Source of the DNA: Lachnospiraceae bacterium UBA6452
GTDB lineage: Bacteria; Bacillota; Clostridia; Lachnospirales; Lachnospiraceae
NCBI GenBank assembly: GCA_002441865.1
Contig: DJNY01000126.1
Location: forward strand, 3,868 to 16,251
Reading direction: 5' to 3'
Length of the DNA stretch: 12,384 bases
This document shows, piece after piece, positions 1 through 6,914 of the stretch (its first letter is position 1; each line of letters begins with the position of its first letter). A program made the position numbers and the translations under genes. Below the pieces are notes generated by a model. That model made no database searches. It was not told the origin of the DNA and saw nothing but the letters and a program-made list of their open reading frames with translations.

Positions 1-199
1 GTTTAACGGCTCCTGTCAAAATGCCATGGATAATGACCTGTCCGGCAAGAATCGTCAGAAAGATTGCACATAAGTAACCCAGCGTGCCAAGAAGGATCGC
101 TGCCAGCATAATGTGGAGCAGCGGTTTTACTAAACCGATCAGGCTTCCCATGATCTGAAGGGCACTTCTGCGTTTTGTAATCTTTTTTTCTTCTTTCAT
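1..199 (-). CDS. ABC transporter permease/ATPase, CydC-like half (5' part only)
   Basis: This is the N-terminal 66 residues of a membrane protein whose gene continues past the left edge. The start at 199 overlaps the stop of the preceding transporter gene in an ATGA arrangement (196-199), a typical sign of translational coupling. The visible protein opens with a short Lys/Arg/Glu-rich cytoplasmic stretch (MKEEKKITKRR) and then a long hydrophobic region from about residue 25 (PLLHIMLAAILLGTLGYL), as expected for the first membrane segments of an ABC exporter half. The neighbour is a complete CydD-like half-transporter, so this is inferred to be the partner subunit of a heterodimeric exporter. 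The nucleotide-binding domain lies outside the window, so the ABC assignment rests on context and on resemblance of the N-terminus to CydC-like proteins of Lachnospiraceae. The substrate is unknown. Confidence 0.7.
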   Translation of the reverse strand, partial: MKEEKKITKRRSALQIMGSLIGLVKPLLHIMLAAILLGTLGYLCAIFLTILAGQVIIHGILTGAVK

Positions 200-1935
200 T
201 GTGCATTGCCCTCCTTTCCATAGTTCTCCAACGCCATCTGGCTGTCATATAAATGTCTGTACGCCCCATTTTGCTGCATCAGACTCTCATGCTTTCCGCT
301 TTCCGTGATCTCTCCGCCTTTCAGGAAATAGATCTGATCAGACTTCACCACATTGGCAAGTCTGTGTGAGATCAGAAGCACGGTCTTTGTCTTTGCGATC
401 TCATGGATCACCTGCATGATCAGTTCTTCGCTTTCTACATCAATATTCGAAGTTGCCTCGTCAAAAATATAGACTTCCGCATCCTTGAGTAATGCCCTCG
501 CGATCACCAGTCTTTGGCACTGACCGCCGGAAAGGTTGCTTGCTCTTTCCTGCAGTCTGGTCTGTAATCCATCCTGTGTCTGCAAAAATCCCAGCAGGTT
601 GACCTTTTCCAGAACAGCTTCCATCTCTGCCTTTGTTGCATCCGGTTTTGCCATCTTCAGATTTTCTTCTACAGTTCCTTTGAAAACATAGCTGTTATGC
701 CTTACCAGTACGACATGCTTCATCAGATCCGCTTCATTCACTTCTGCAAGCGGGCATCCGCCGATCGTAATCTCACCGGTAAAGCCATGATTTTTTGCTG
801 ACAAAATTCCTGCGATCGTACTCTTGCCACAGCCCGATTCTCCGACCAGTGATACAAAGCTTCCCGCTGGCAGTTCTAGATCGATCCCTTTTAAGATTTC
901 TCTGTCCTTCTCATAAGAAAAATGCACTTGCTTCAAAGATATATCCAGTGCGCCATCCGGTAATATTTTCTCCCCGGTCTGTGGTTCCGGCAGATCTAAG
1001 ATCTTAAAAATCTTATCACTTGCAGCCATTCCGTTCATTGCAATATGGAAGTAAGACCCCAGCAGGCGAAGCGGCAGGAAAAATTCACTGGCAAGCAGCA
1101 CGATACATAAAGTTCCTGCCACACTGATATTGCCTTTCAGAAATTCCGATACAGCCACCGCCATTCCGACCGCAGCCCCACCATATGCCACAATATCCAT
1201 CACACTGGTGGAATTCAGCTGCATCGTCAGAACCTTCATTGTGATCCTGCGGAAGTTCTGAGACTCTACGTCCATCTCATCTGCTTTCTGCCGGTCTGCC
1301 TGATAAATCTTCAATGTCGTCAGTCCCTGCAGATTTTCAAGGAAAGAATCTCCCAGCCCTGTATAAATGCTCCAATATTTATTTAACAGCTTCTTTGCAA
1401 TCTTCTGTACCACAACAATAGAAATGGGAATCAGCGGTACACAGATCAGAAGAATGATACTTGCTTTCAGGCTGACCCTGCACAAAATAACAAACAGCGT
1501 CAGTGGTGCGATCAGGCTGTAAAACAGCTGCGGCAGATATTTTCCAAAGTATGTTTCAAGCTGCTCCACACCTTCCGTCGATACCTGTACGACCTCCGAA
1601 GAGGATACCTGTTCCCTGTAGGAAGTGCCAAGCCTCAACATTTTTTCGTATATCTTTTCACGCAGGATCCGTTTCACATCCACACATGCCAGATAGGATG
1701 CTCTTGTTCCCATCCGCTCACAGATAAACCGCATGGCCACAACCAGCAGTAAGATAACGATTGTCCGTTCCAGAACCGGTGCTGTCACAGTCCCGTATAT
1801 TACCCGCTCCAGCAATGCTGCAATCGAAAAAACTGCCAACACCTGCGACAAAAGTGCTGCCCATTGCCACAATATCGTATATACAATGTACTTTTTTGCA
1901 TGGGATAAAAGCCCCACCAGTCTGGTTTTGATCAT
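196..1935 (-). CDS. ABC exporter half-transporter, CydD-like (fused permease and ATPase)
   Basis: This 579-residue protein has the usual layout of an ABC exporter half. An N-terminal membrane domain (about residues 15-315, roughly six hydrophobic segments near 17-40, 57-75, 137-152, 158-178, 245-265 and 272-292) is followed by a nucleotide-binding domain (about 330-565). Visible motifs are Walker A GESGCGKST (365-373), signature LSGGQ (468-472), Walker B ending in DE (492-493) and switch His524. The Q-loop position carries His413 (VRHNSYVF) where most ABC proteins have Gln. The membrane domain resembles CydD, whose E. coli complex moves heme and thiols across the inner membrane, but many clostridial homologues occur without a known link to cytochrome bd, so no substrate is assigned. 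The start at 1935 has a good ribosome site (GGAG, 6 nt spacer). The gene follows tetR and a broken ygbA-like gene and overlaps its partner by 4 nt. It probably belongs to the TetR-controlled unit. Confidence 0.9.
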   Translation of the reverse strand: MIKTRLVGLLSHAKKYIVYTILWQWAALLSQVLAVFSIAALLERVIYGTVTAPVLERTIVILLLVVAMRFICERMGTRASYLACVDVKRILREKIYEKMLRLGTSYREQVSSSEVVQVSTEGVEQLETYFGKYLPQLFYSLIAPLTLFVILCRVSLKASIILLICVPLIPISIVVVQKIAKKLLNKYWSIYTGLGDSFLENLQGLTTLKIYQADRQKADEMDVESQNFRRITMKVLTMQLNSTSVMDIVAYGGAAVGMAVAVSEFLKGNISVAGTLCIVLLASEFFLPLRLLGSYFHIAMNGMAASDKIFKILDLPEPQTGEKILPDGALDISLKQVHFSYEKDREILKGIDLELPAGSFVSLVGESGCGKSTIAGILSAKNHGFTGEITIGGCPLAEVNEADLMKHVVLVRHNSYVFKGTVEENLKMAKPDATKAEMEAVLEKVNLLGFLQTQDGLQTRLQERASNLSGGQCQRLVIARALLKDAEVYIFDEATSNIDVESEELIMQVIHEIAKTKTVLLISHRLANVVKSDQIYFLKGGEITESGKHESLMQQNGAYRHLYDSQMALENYGKEGNAQ

Positions 1936-1944
1936 AAGTAACTC

Positions 1945-2143
1945 CTATTTTTTGTTCTTTTCTTTCATGCTGCACTCCAGATGCCATATGGCAAGCAGTG
2001 GATGATACAGCAGCATTCTTGGTCCCGAAAACCGCATCACCTGCCTGCCATCCTTTCCCGGAATGATTTTTCCGGCAGTATAATTTTATCATTTCTTCTA
2101 CGACATACTGTTCCTTCTGCCGTTTCTTTTCTATTTTGTCCAT
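1945..2143 (-). pseudogene. Broken ygbA-like gene (nitrous oxide-stimulated promoter family), internal deletion and frameshift
   Basis: Two pieces of one small protein family lie in different frames. The N-terminal piece (2143 down to about 2063) begins MDKIEKKRQKEQYVVEEMIK and runs to CRKNH; it has a ribosome site (GGAG, 7 nt before ATG). The C-terminal piece (2040 down to the TAG at 1945) contains VMRFSGPRMLLYHPLLAIWH and ends KEKNKK. Both match my recollection of the YgbA/nitrous oxide-stimulated promoter family (about 100-120 residues). Its conserved middle, a cysteine-rich CxxC/CPF/FCxxC/HCY region, is missing here. The fragments are about 22 nt apart and out of frame, so a deletion of roughly 50 codons that was not a multiple of three is inferred. 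Read straight on, the first frame would continue into the transporter gene as unrelated sequence. E. coli ygbA is an NsrR-controlled nitrosative-stress gene; this copy would lack the putative metal-binding cysteines. The family call rests on motif memory, not a search. Confidence 0.72.
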
Positions 2144-2179
2144 ACGGTTCTCCATTGATTGGGTATTTATGGTTATTCT

Positions 2180-2755
2180 TTATATAAGATCAGGATAATC
2201 CTCAACCGAATGCGTATGTGTCCGGATCCCTGCGGAAATTGTCTGCGCGATTTGGGCAGCGGTTTCTTTCTTGCCGCCCTCTTCCCACTGGATAAACACA
2301 TTTAAGAGTGCACCACCGTAAAAGAACAATTCATATTCCGGAATATGGTAAACCGGTTTGATCTTTTCGATCAGATAAGTATTCATCGCATCTATCACAA
2401 TGGAATACAGCCCCGCATGCACGATTTTCAAAATGAAATCCGCGTATTGGTCAAAAAAACTGAGCGCATACATAATGCTGCTTCTGTCATGAAAATGTCC
2501 CAGCTTCCCTTTACTTCTCTCCACTTCCCAGACATATTCTTTTACAATTTCATGGAAATAGTCCTGAATGGCCTCCTCTTTTGTATCGTAATAATGATAA
2601 AACGTCATCCTGGAAACGCCTGCACGCTTTACAATATCTGAAATACGGATCTGCCCGTATTCCTTCTGATCCAGCAGCACAAACAAGGCTTCCCCGATAC
2701 ACATACGGGTAAACCTTGTGCGCGTATTATATTCTTTTGTAAACAGATCAGCCAT
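2180..2755 (-). CDS. TetR/AcrR-family transcriptional regulator
   Basis: This 191-residue protein has a TetR-type DNA-binding domain at its N-terminus. The helix-turn-helix (about residues 36-57) contains ISDIVKRAGVSRMTFYHYY, with the family-typical TFYxYF-like recognition helix, followed by TKEEAI. The rest (70-191) is a helical, aromatic-rich ligand-binding and dimerisation domain that is not conserved enough to name an inducer. The length is normal for the family. The start at 2755 is backed by AAGGAAG about 8 nt upstream; an ATG 4 nt earlier hits a stop at once. The gene lies 61 nt after accDA and 36 nt before the ygbA-like remnant and the ABC exporter genes, all on the same strand. Local control of the exporter unit is the simplest reading, since TetR proteins often regulate adjacent transporters. 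A palindrome overlapping its promoter suggests autorepression. Control of the fatty-acid genes upstream is possible but less likely. Confidence 0.9.
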   Translation of the reverse strand: MADLFTKEYNTRTRFTRMCIGEALFVLLDQKEYGQIRISDIVKRAGVSRMTFYHYYDTKEEAIQDYFHEIVKEYVWEVERSKGKLGHFHDRSSIMYALSFFDQYADFILKIVHAGLYSIVIDAMNTYLIEKIKPVYHIPEYELFFYGGALLNVFIQWEEGGKKETAAQIAQTISAGIRTHTHSVEDYPDLI

Positions 2756-2792
2756 GCATTATTCTTCCTTTAAAGTATTTTCTCCTGCACCT

Positions 2793-2821
2793 ATTATATC
2801 CTTCTTTCTCATACATTTACA
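2793..2821 (-). promoter_or_regulatory. Candidate sigma-A promoter for tetR
   Basis: On the minus strand a perfect -10 box TATAAT lies at 2798-2793. Seventeen bases upstream is a weak -35 (TGTAAA, 2821-2816, 3 of 6 matches to TTGACA). Transcription would start near 2786, about 30 nt before the tetR ATG. The -35 overlaps the accDA stop codon and sits inside a 16-bp palindrome. The weak -35 lowers certainty. Confidence 0.5.
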
Positions 2822-2830
2822 GCTGTAAAT
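2815..2830. promoter_or_regulatory. 16-bp perfect palindrome, candidate TetR operator
   Basis: ATTTACAGCTGTAAAT is identical to its reverse complement over all 16 bases. It covers the last codons and stop of accDA and the -35 region of the putative tetR promoter. TetR-family operators are commonly palindromes of 14-20 bp placed over the regulator's own promoter, so autoregulation is inferred. It has no loop and no following T-run, so it is not a terminator. No second full copy was noticed in the window. Confidence 0.45.
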
Positions 2831-4613
2831 TTCCCATTTTCCGGAACCGTTCATACCGCATTTCTTTTACCTGTTCAGGCTTTATTCCCTCATACTTCTG
2901 CAAAAAGGAGCCTATTTCTTTGGAAAGCTCTGCCGTCAGTTCAGGCAGACCTTCAGGCAGTTTTTCTTCTTCCGAAAATACTTTTTCAATAACACCCAGC
3001 TTAAACAGATCCTCTGCGGTCAGTTTCATACATGCGGCCGCCTCTTTTGCTCTGTGGCTGTCTTTCCATAAAATACTGGCAAACCCTTCCGGTGAAAGAA
3101 TGGAATACATTGCATTTTCCAGCATCCAGACCTCATTGGCTGTCGCAAGTGCAAGTGCTCCGCCGCTTCCTCCTTCTCCGATGATAATGGATAAAACCGG
3201 AACAGAAAGTGCTGACATATCCGAAATGGATGTGGCAATTGCCTCCCCCTGTCCCTGTTCTTCCGCTTCAATACCGCAGTAAGCACCCGGTGTATCCACA
3301 AGGCAGATCACCGGTCTTCTGAATTTTTCTGCCTGCGCCAGTAATCTTTTTACCTTACGGTAACCACCCGGCTGACACATACCGAAATTATGGGCAATCT
3401 GTTCTTTTGTATTTTTCCCTTTTTCCTGTGCGATGACCGTCACGGGCTTATTTTGAAACATGGCAATTCCCGCAATGACCGCCGGATCATCCGTTCCGTT
3501 CCTGTCCCCATGTAATTCATAAAAAAGAGGGAATAACTCTTTGATATAGTCCGAACTGATACTGCGTCCCTGCTCCCTTGCGAGCTGGACACGCTCCCAG
3601 GCAGATTTTGTATAAGCCGTTTTTTTTGCTTTACACGGCGTTTCTTTTTTCTGATCTGCCCGTTCTTCACCCGTCCGGATCTGTTCCCCCCGGCTGTCAT
3701 TTGTGTTACCATATGCTAACTCGTTTCGTTTATCATGGAATCCGGGACTATTCTCCGGTACTGTTTCTTCTCCGGCATGATGCAGCAGCAAGAGGTCTGC
3801 AAGTACCTGCTTCATTTCTTCTCTTTTTACGATCCGGTCTACAAAACCATGTTCCTGCAGAAACTCTGCTCTCTGGAATCCTTTGGGCAGTTTCTGATGG
3901 ATCGTCTGCTCGATCACACGCTGCCCGGCAAATCCGGCAAGTGCTCCGGGCTCAGCCAGTATGATATCCCCCAGCATCGCAAAACTTGCCATTACACCGC
4001 CTGTTGTCGGATCCGTCAGCACACTTATGTAGAGAAGTCCCGCCTCACTGTGCCTTTTTATGGCGGCACTTGTTTTTGCCATCTGCATCAGGGACAGCAT
4101 CCCCTCCTGCATTCTTGCACCGCCTGAACAGGCAAAGATAATAACAGGTAATTTTAATTTCGTGGCACGTTCTACTGCCCTCGTAATTTTTTCACCGACA
4201 GCCTCTCCCATGCTCGCCATAAAAAATCTGCCATCCATAACACAAAGAACGGTCTGTCTGCCGCCGATCCTGCAGCGTCCTGTGATAACTGCTTCTTTCA
4301 TGTGCGTGCGCAGCCTTGTCGCCGCAAGCTTTGCCTCATAGCCCTCAAACTGCAGCGGATCCGTTCCGACAAGATTTCTGTCCCATTCCAGAAAAGTTCC
4401 CTCATCCACAACCCTTTTAATGCGTTCATAAGCACTCATGCGGAAGTAGCCACCGCATTTCGGGCAGATATATCCCCCGCTTCTGACATCATCTATCAGC
4501 ACAATACCGCCGCATTTTTTACATTTGCATAACAGATCGTCCGGAACAGACGGATTGATACCGGTATGATACATTTCCTTTGCTGTTTTTTTGAATACAT
4601 GATCTAAATTCAT
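2817..4613 (-). CDS. accDA: Acetyl-CoA carboxylase carboxyltransferase, fused beta (AccD) and alpha (AccA) subunits
   Basis: One 598-residue frame holds both carboxyltransferase subunits, which transfer the carboxyl group from biotinyl-AccB to acetyl-CoA to make malonyl-CoA. The AccD part (about 1-280) starts with a four-cysteine zinc ribbon (C31, C34, C50, C53) and has the crotonase-fold loops SGGARMQEG (163-171) and DPTTGG (201-206). The AccA part (about 337-598) starts at SAWERVQLAR and includes KGKNTKEQI, DTPGAY (440-445) and GEGGSGGALALA (479-490). The 55-residue join (about 281-336) is charged and looks unstructured, and the N-terminal helical region of free AccA (about 60 residues in E. 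coli) is absent. All key loops are present, so the fusion looks functional rather than an artefact. The ATG at 4613 has a GGGAG about 12 nt upstream, which is rather far. It is the last fatty-acid gene of the operon, 21 nt after accC. Confidence 0.95.
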   Translation of the reverse strand: MNLDHVFKKTAKEMYHTGINPSVPDDLLCKCKKCGGIVLIDDVRSGGYICPKCGGYFRMSAYERIKRVVDEGTFLEWDRNLVGTDPLQFEGYEAKLAATRLRTHMKEAVITGRCRIGGRQTVLCVMDGRFFMASMGEAVGEKITRAVERATKLKLPVIIFACSGGARMQEGMLSLMQMAKTSAAIKRHSEAGLLYISVLTDPTTGGVMASFAMLGDIILAEPGALAGFAGQRVIEQTIHQKLPKGFQRAEFLQEHGFVDRIVKREEMKQVLADLLLLHHAGEETVPENSPGFHDKRNELAYGNTNDSRGEQIRTGEERADQKKETPCKAKKTAYTKSAWERVQLAREQGRSISSDYIKELFPLFYELHGDRNGTDDPAVIAGIAMFQNKPVTVIAQEKGKNTKEQIAHNFGMCQPGGYRKVKRLLAQAEKFRRPVICLVDTPGAYCGIEAEEQGQGEAIATSISDMSALSVPVLSIIIGEGGSGGALALATANEVWMLENAMYSILSPEGFASILWKDSHRAKEAAACMKLTAEDLFKLGVIEKVFSEEEKLPEGLPELTAELSKEIGSFLQKYEGIKPEQVKEMRYERFRKMGNLQL

Positions 4614-4634
4614 CGGTCAATGTTTCTCCCAAAT

Positions 4635-5972
4635 TCAAAAATGGTTTTCTATGTAGTTGATATCTACATTTCCGTTCTGATAGTCCGGTTCTTCCAAAAT
4701 ACCGTATTGATAATCCACATTGGTATCAACGCCTTCTATAATGACCTCTCCCAGAGCACTGCGTGCCTTCCGGATTGCTTCTTCCCTTGTCTTTGCCCAG
4801 ACACTGATCTTTGCGATCATGGAATCATAGAATGGTGGTATCCTGTAGCCGCTGTATATTGCGGAATCGATCCTGATTCCTTTTCCGCCCGGCAGATGCA
4901 GACCTGTGATCGTCCCGGGACACGGTCTGAAATCTTCTTCCGGTTTTTCCGCATTGATCCGCATCTCGACCGCATGTCCGCTGATCCTGATATCATTCTG
5001 GGAAAAAGCCAGTTTTTCTCCTGCTGCGATCCTGATCTGTTCTTTGATCAGATCAATTCCGGTGATCCATTCCGTGATCGGATGTTCTACCTGGATCCGG
5101 GTATTCATTTCCATAAAATAAAAAGCACCGGAAGGTTCTAACAGAAACTCTATTGTGCCTGCATTGATATACCCTGCTGCCTTCGCTGCACGAACCGCTG
5201 TCTGTCCCATCTTCATCCGCTGTTTGGATGATAATGCGCAGCATGGTGCTTCCTCGATCAGCTTCTGGTGTTTTCTCTGGATGGAACAATCCCGTTCCCC
5301 AAGGTGTACCACATTACCGTGGGCATCTGCCAGGATCTGAAATTCCACATGACGGGGTCCTTTTATATAATGCTCCAGATACATGGCATCATCACCGAAG
5401 CACTGTTTTGCTTCTGCCTGTGCGATCCGGAAATTCTTTTCAAAATCCTCTTTTGAGACGGAAAGACGCATTCCTTTTCCACCACCACCGAGAGCTGCCT
5501 TGATCATAATGGGATAACCGATTTTTTCCGCTTCGTGCAGTCCGTCCCGGTAATCAAAAACCGCTCTGTCGCTGCCCGGTATGACAGGAACTCCTGCTTT
5601 CTGCATCGTTTCCCGAGCAAACTGTTTATTTCCCAGCCTTTCAATTGTTTCTGCCTTTGGACCGATAAAAATAACATTGCATTTTTCACACAGTGATGCA
5701 AACTTTGCGTTTTCCGATAAAAAACCAAATCCCGGATGAATGGCCTGTGCACCGGTCACAATGGTTGCACTGATGATCCGCTCCATCGATAAATAGCTGT
5801 CAGAAAGGGAAGCCGGTCCGATGCAGACAGCCTCATCTGCCAGCTTTGCGTGTAATGCCTCCCTGTCTGCCTCCGAATATACTGCCACCGTCTCAATTCC
5901 CATTTCGCGGCAGGCTCTGATGATCCGCACGGCAATCTCTCCGCGATTTGCCACAAGTAACTTTCTTATCAT
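4635..5972 (-). CDS. accC: Acetyl-CoA carboxylase biotin carboxylase subunit
   Basis: AccC uses ATP and bicarbonate to carboxylate the biotin on AccB, the first half-reaction of malonyl-CoA synthesis. The 445-residue length is normal for the family (E. coli 449). Visible features are the N-terminal domain start KLLVANRGEIAVRIIRAC, HPGFGFLSEN (79-88), ATP-grasp Lys116 and Lys158, the glycine-rich lid GGGGKGM (162-168), the HVEFQ segment (208-212), Glu275 and Glu288, and MNTRIQVEHPITE (289-301) with the bicarbonate/biotin-site Arg292, Gln294, Val295 and Glu296. Arg338 is also present. The gene starts 6 nt after fabZ with only a weak upstream AGGG, so translation may depend on coupling to fabZ. 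AccC homologues also occur in pyruvate and other carboxylases, but this stand-alone form among accB, fabZ and accDA is clearly the fatty-acid enzyme. Confidence 0.97.
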   Translation of the reverse strand: MIRKLLVANRGEIAVRIIRACREMGIETVAVYSEADREALHAKLADEAVCIGPASLSDSYLSMERIISATIVTGAQAIHPGFGFLSENAKFASLCEKCNVIFIGPKAETIERLGNKQFARETMQKAGVPVIPGSDRAVFDYRDGLHEAEKIGYPIMIKAALGGGGKGMRLSVSKEDFEKNFRIAQAEAKQCFGDDAMYLEHYIKGPRHVEFQILADAHGNVVHLGERDCSIQRKHQKLIEEAPCCALSSKQRMKMGQTAVRAAKAAGYINAGTIEFLLEPSGAFYFMEMNTRIQVEHPITEWITGIDLIKEQIRIAAGEKLAFSQNDIRISGHAVEMRINAEKPEEDFRPCPGTITGLHLPGGKGIRIDSAIYSGYRIPPFYDSMIAKISVWAKTREEAIRKARSALGEVIIEGVDTNVDYQYGILEEPDYQNGNVDINYIENHF

Positions 5973-5978
5973 TTTTAT

Positions 5979-6407
5979 CTACCCTATCATAAATGTCAGT
6001 TGTCCGCTGGCAACTACTTTCCCATCAACGCTTGCTGTTGCTTCTCCGATACCAACCGGTCCCTTTTGCTTTATGATCTTTGTTTCCAGCCTGAGCATAT
6101 CTCCCGGTATTACTTTTCCGCGGAATCTGCATTTATCAATTCCGCCGAAAAAGGCAATCTTTCCTTTATTTTCAGGCTGTGACAAAATGGCGACGGCTCC
6201 TGTCTGTGCCAGGGCTTCTATGATAAGCACACCGGGCATAACCGGTTCCTGCGGAAAATGGCCCGCGAAAAAATCTTCTCTGTAAGTCACGCATTTATAT
6301 CCGACCGCGTATTGTCCCGGTTCATAATCTTCAATTCGATCCACCAGAAGAAACGGATGTCTGTGCGGCAAAATTTCTTTTATTTCATTGATCTGTAATG
6401 ATTTCAT
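5979..6407 (-). CDS. fabZ: (3R)-hydroxyacyl-ACP dehydratase
   Basis: FabZ removes water from beta-hydroxyacyl-ACP to give trans-2-enoyl-ACP, the third step of each elongation cycle. The 142-residue hot-dog-fold protein shows the opening [14 protein letters not shown] (12-25), the catalytic segment [14 protein letters not shown] (46-59) with His50, and Glu64 in the following helix (IIEALAQTG). These are the active-site His and Glu of the FabZ family. The start overlaps the accB stop as ATGA (6404-6407), and a strong AGGAGG lies 7 nt upstream. No fabA, fabM or second dehydratase is present in the window, so how the cell makes cis-unsaturated chains cannot be told from this operon. Confidence 0.97.
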   Translation of the reverse strand: MKSLQINEIKEILPHRHPFLLVDRIEDYEPGQYAVGYKCVTYREDFFAGHFPQEPVMPGVLIIEALAQTGAVAILSQPENKGKIAFFGGIDKCRFRGKVIPGDMLRLETKIIKQKGPVGIGEATASVDGKVVASGQLTFMIG

Positions 6408-6856
6408 GATGCTGCCTCCTCTGGCTTTGCATTTTCAATCACGAACAATATCTGTCCGTATTCCACAGTGTCCGTATTGTGTACCCTGATCTCCCGGACA
6501 ATGCCGTCAGCATCGCTTTCAATTTCATTCATCAGCTTCATTGCCTCAATAATGCCAAGCACCTGTCCTTTTTTTACATGATCCCCGACCTGTACGAAGG
6601 GTTTCTCTCCTTCAGCCGGTGCTTCATAGAACACGCCTACCAGTGGTGAAGCAATGTTTGTACAATCCTTACTCCGGGCAGTGCCTGCATCCATCCCGTC
6701 ATGCTGCTCCCTGTTTTCTGCGGATTCACGTACCGGAACCGGTTTCTCCGATTTTTTCCCGCATTTTATCCTGATACCATTTTCTTCATAACAGAAGCTG
6801 TCCAGTTCCGATGCCGACACAGTCCGGATCAGCTTTATCATATTTTCAAATTCCAT
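6404..6856 (-). CDS. accB: Acetyl-CoA carboxylase biotin carboxyl carrier protein
   Basis: AccB carries biotin between AccC and the carboxyltransferase. From the ATG at 6856 the protein is 150 residues, normal for the family. It has an N-terminal helix ([18 protein letters not shown]), a variable, charged linker (about 35-65), the hallmark [12 protein letters not shown] (70-81), and a C-terminal biotinyl domain with EAMKLMNE (104-111), in which Lys107 is the biotinylated residue. The frame is open further upstream to an ATG at 6976, but that would overlap fabF by about 60 nt and add unrelated residues. The chosen start matches the usual AccB N-terminus and has AAAGG about 8 nt upstream. It lies 58 nt after fabF, the widest gap inside the fatty-acid operon, and overlaps fabZ by 4 nt. 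A biotin-protein ligase acting elsewhere in the genome would be required for activity. Confidence 0.95.
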   Translation of the reverse strand: MEFENMIKLIRTVSASELDSFCYEENGIRIKCGKKSEKPVPVRESAENREQHDGMDAGTARSKDCTNIASPLVGVFYEAPAEGEKPFVQVGDHVKKGQVLGIIEAMKLMNEIESDADGIVREIRVHNTDTVEYGQILFVIENAKPEEAAS

Positions 6857-6914
6857 AGTTCTGCCTTTCACCTTTTCTGATCTGTGATCACTCTGTATCA
6901 TCCTTCCATAATTG

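Noticed and set aside
3..269. 88-residue minus-strand frame at the left edge
   Set aside because: It overlaps the two ABC transporter genes in a different frame and has no hydrophobic or domain character; the frame from 199 fits the transporter.
1718..2155. 145-residue open frame starting MENRMDK as an intact gene
   Set aside because: Only its first part resembles a protein family; after the deletion junction it is out of frame and then overlaps the transporter gene by over 200 nt.
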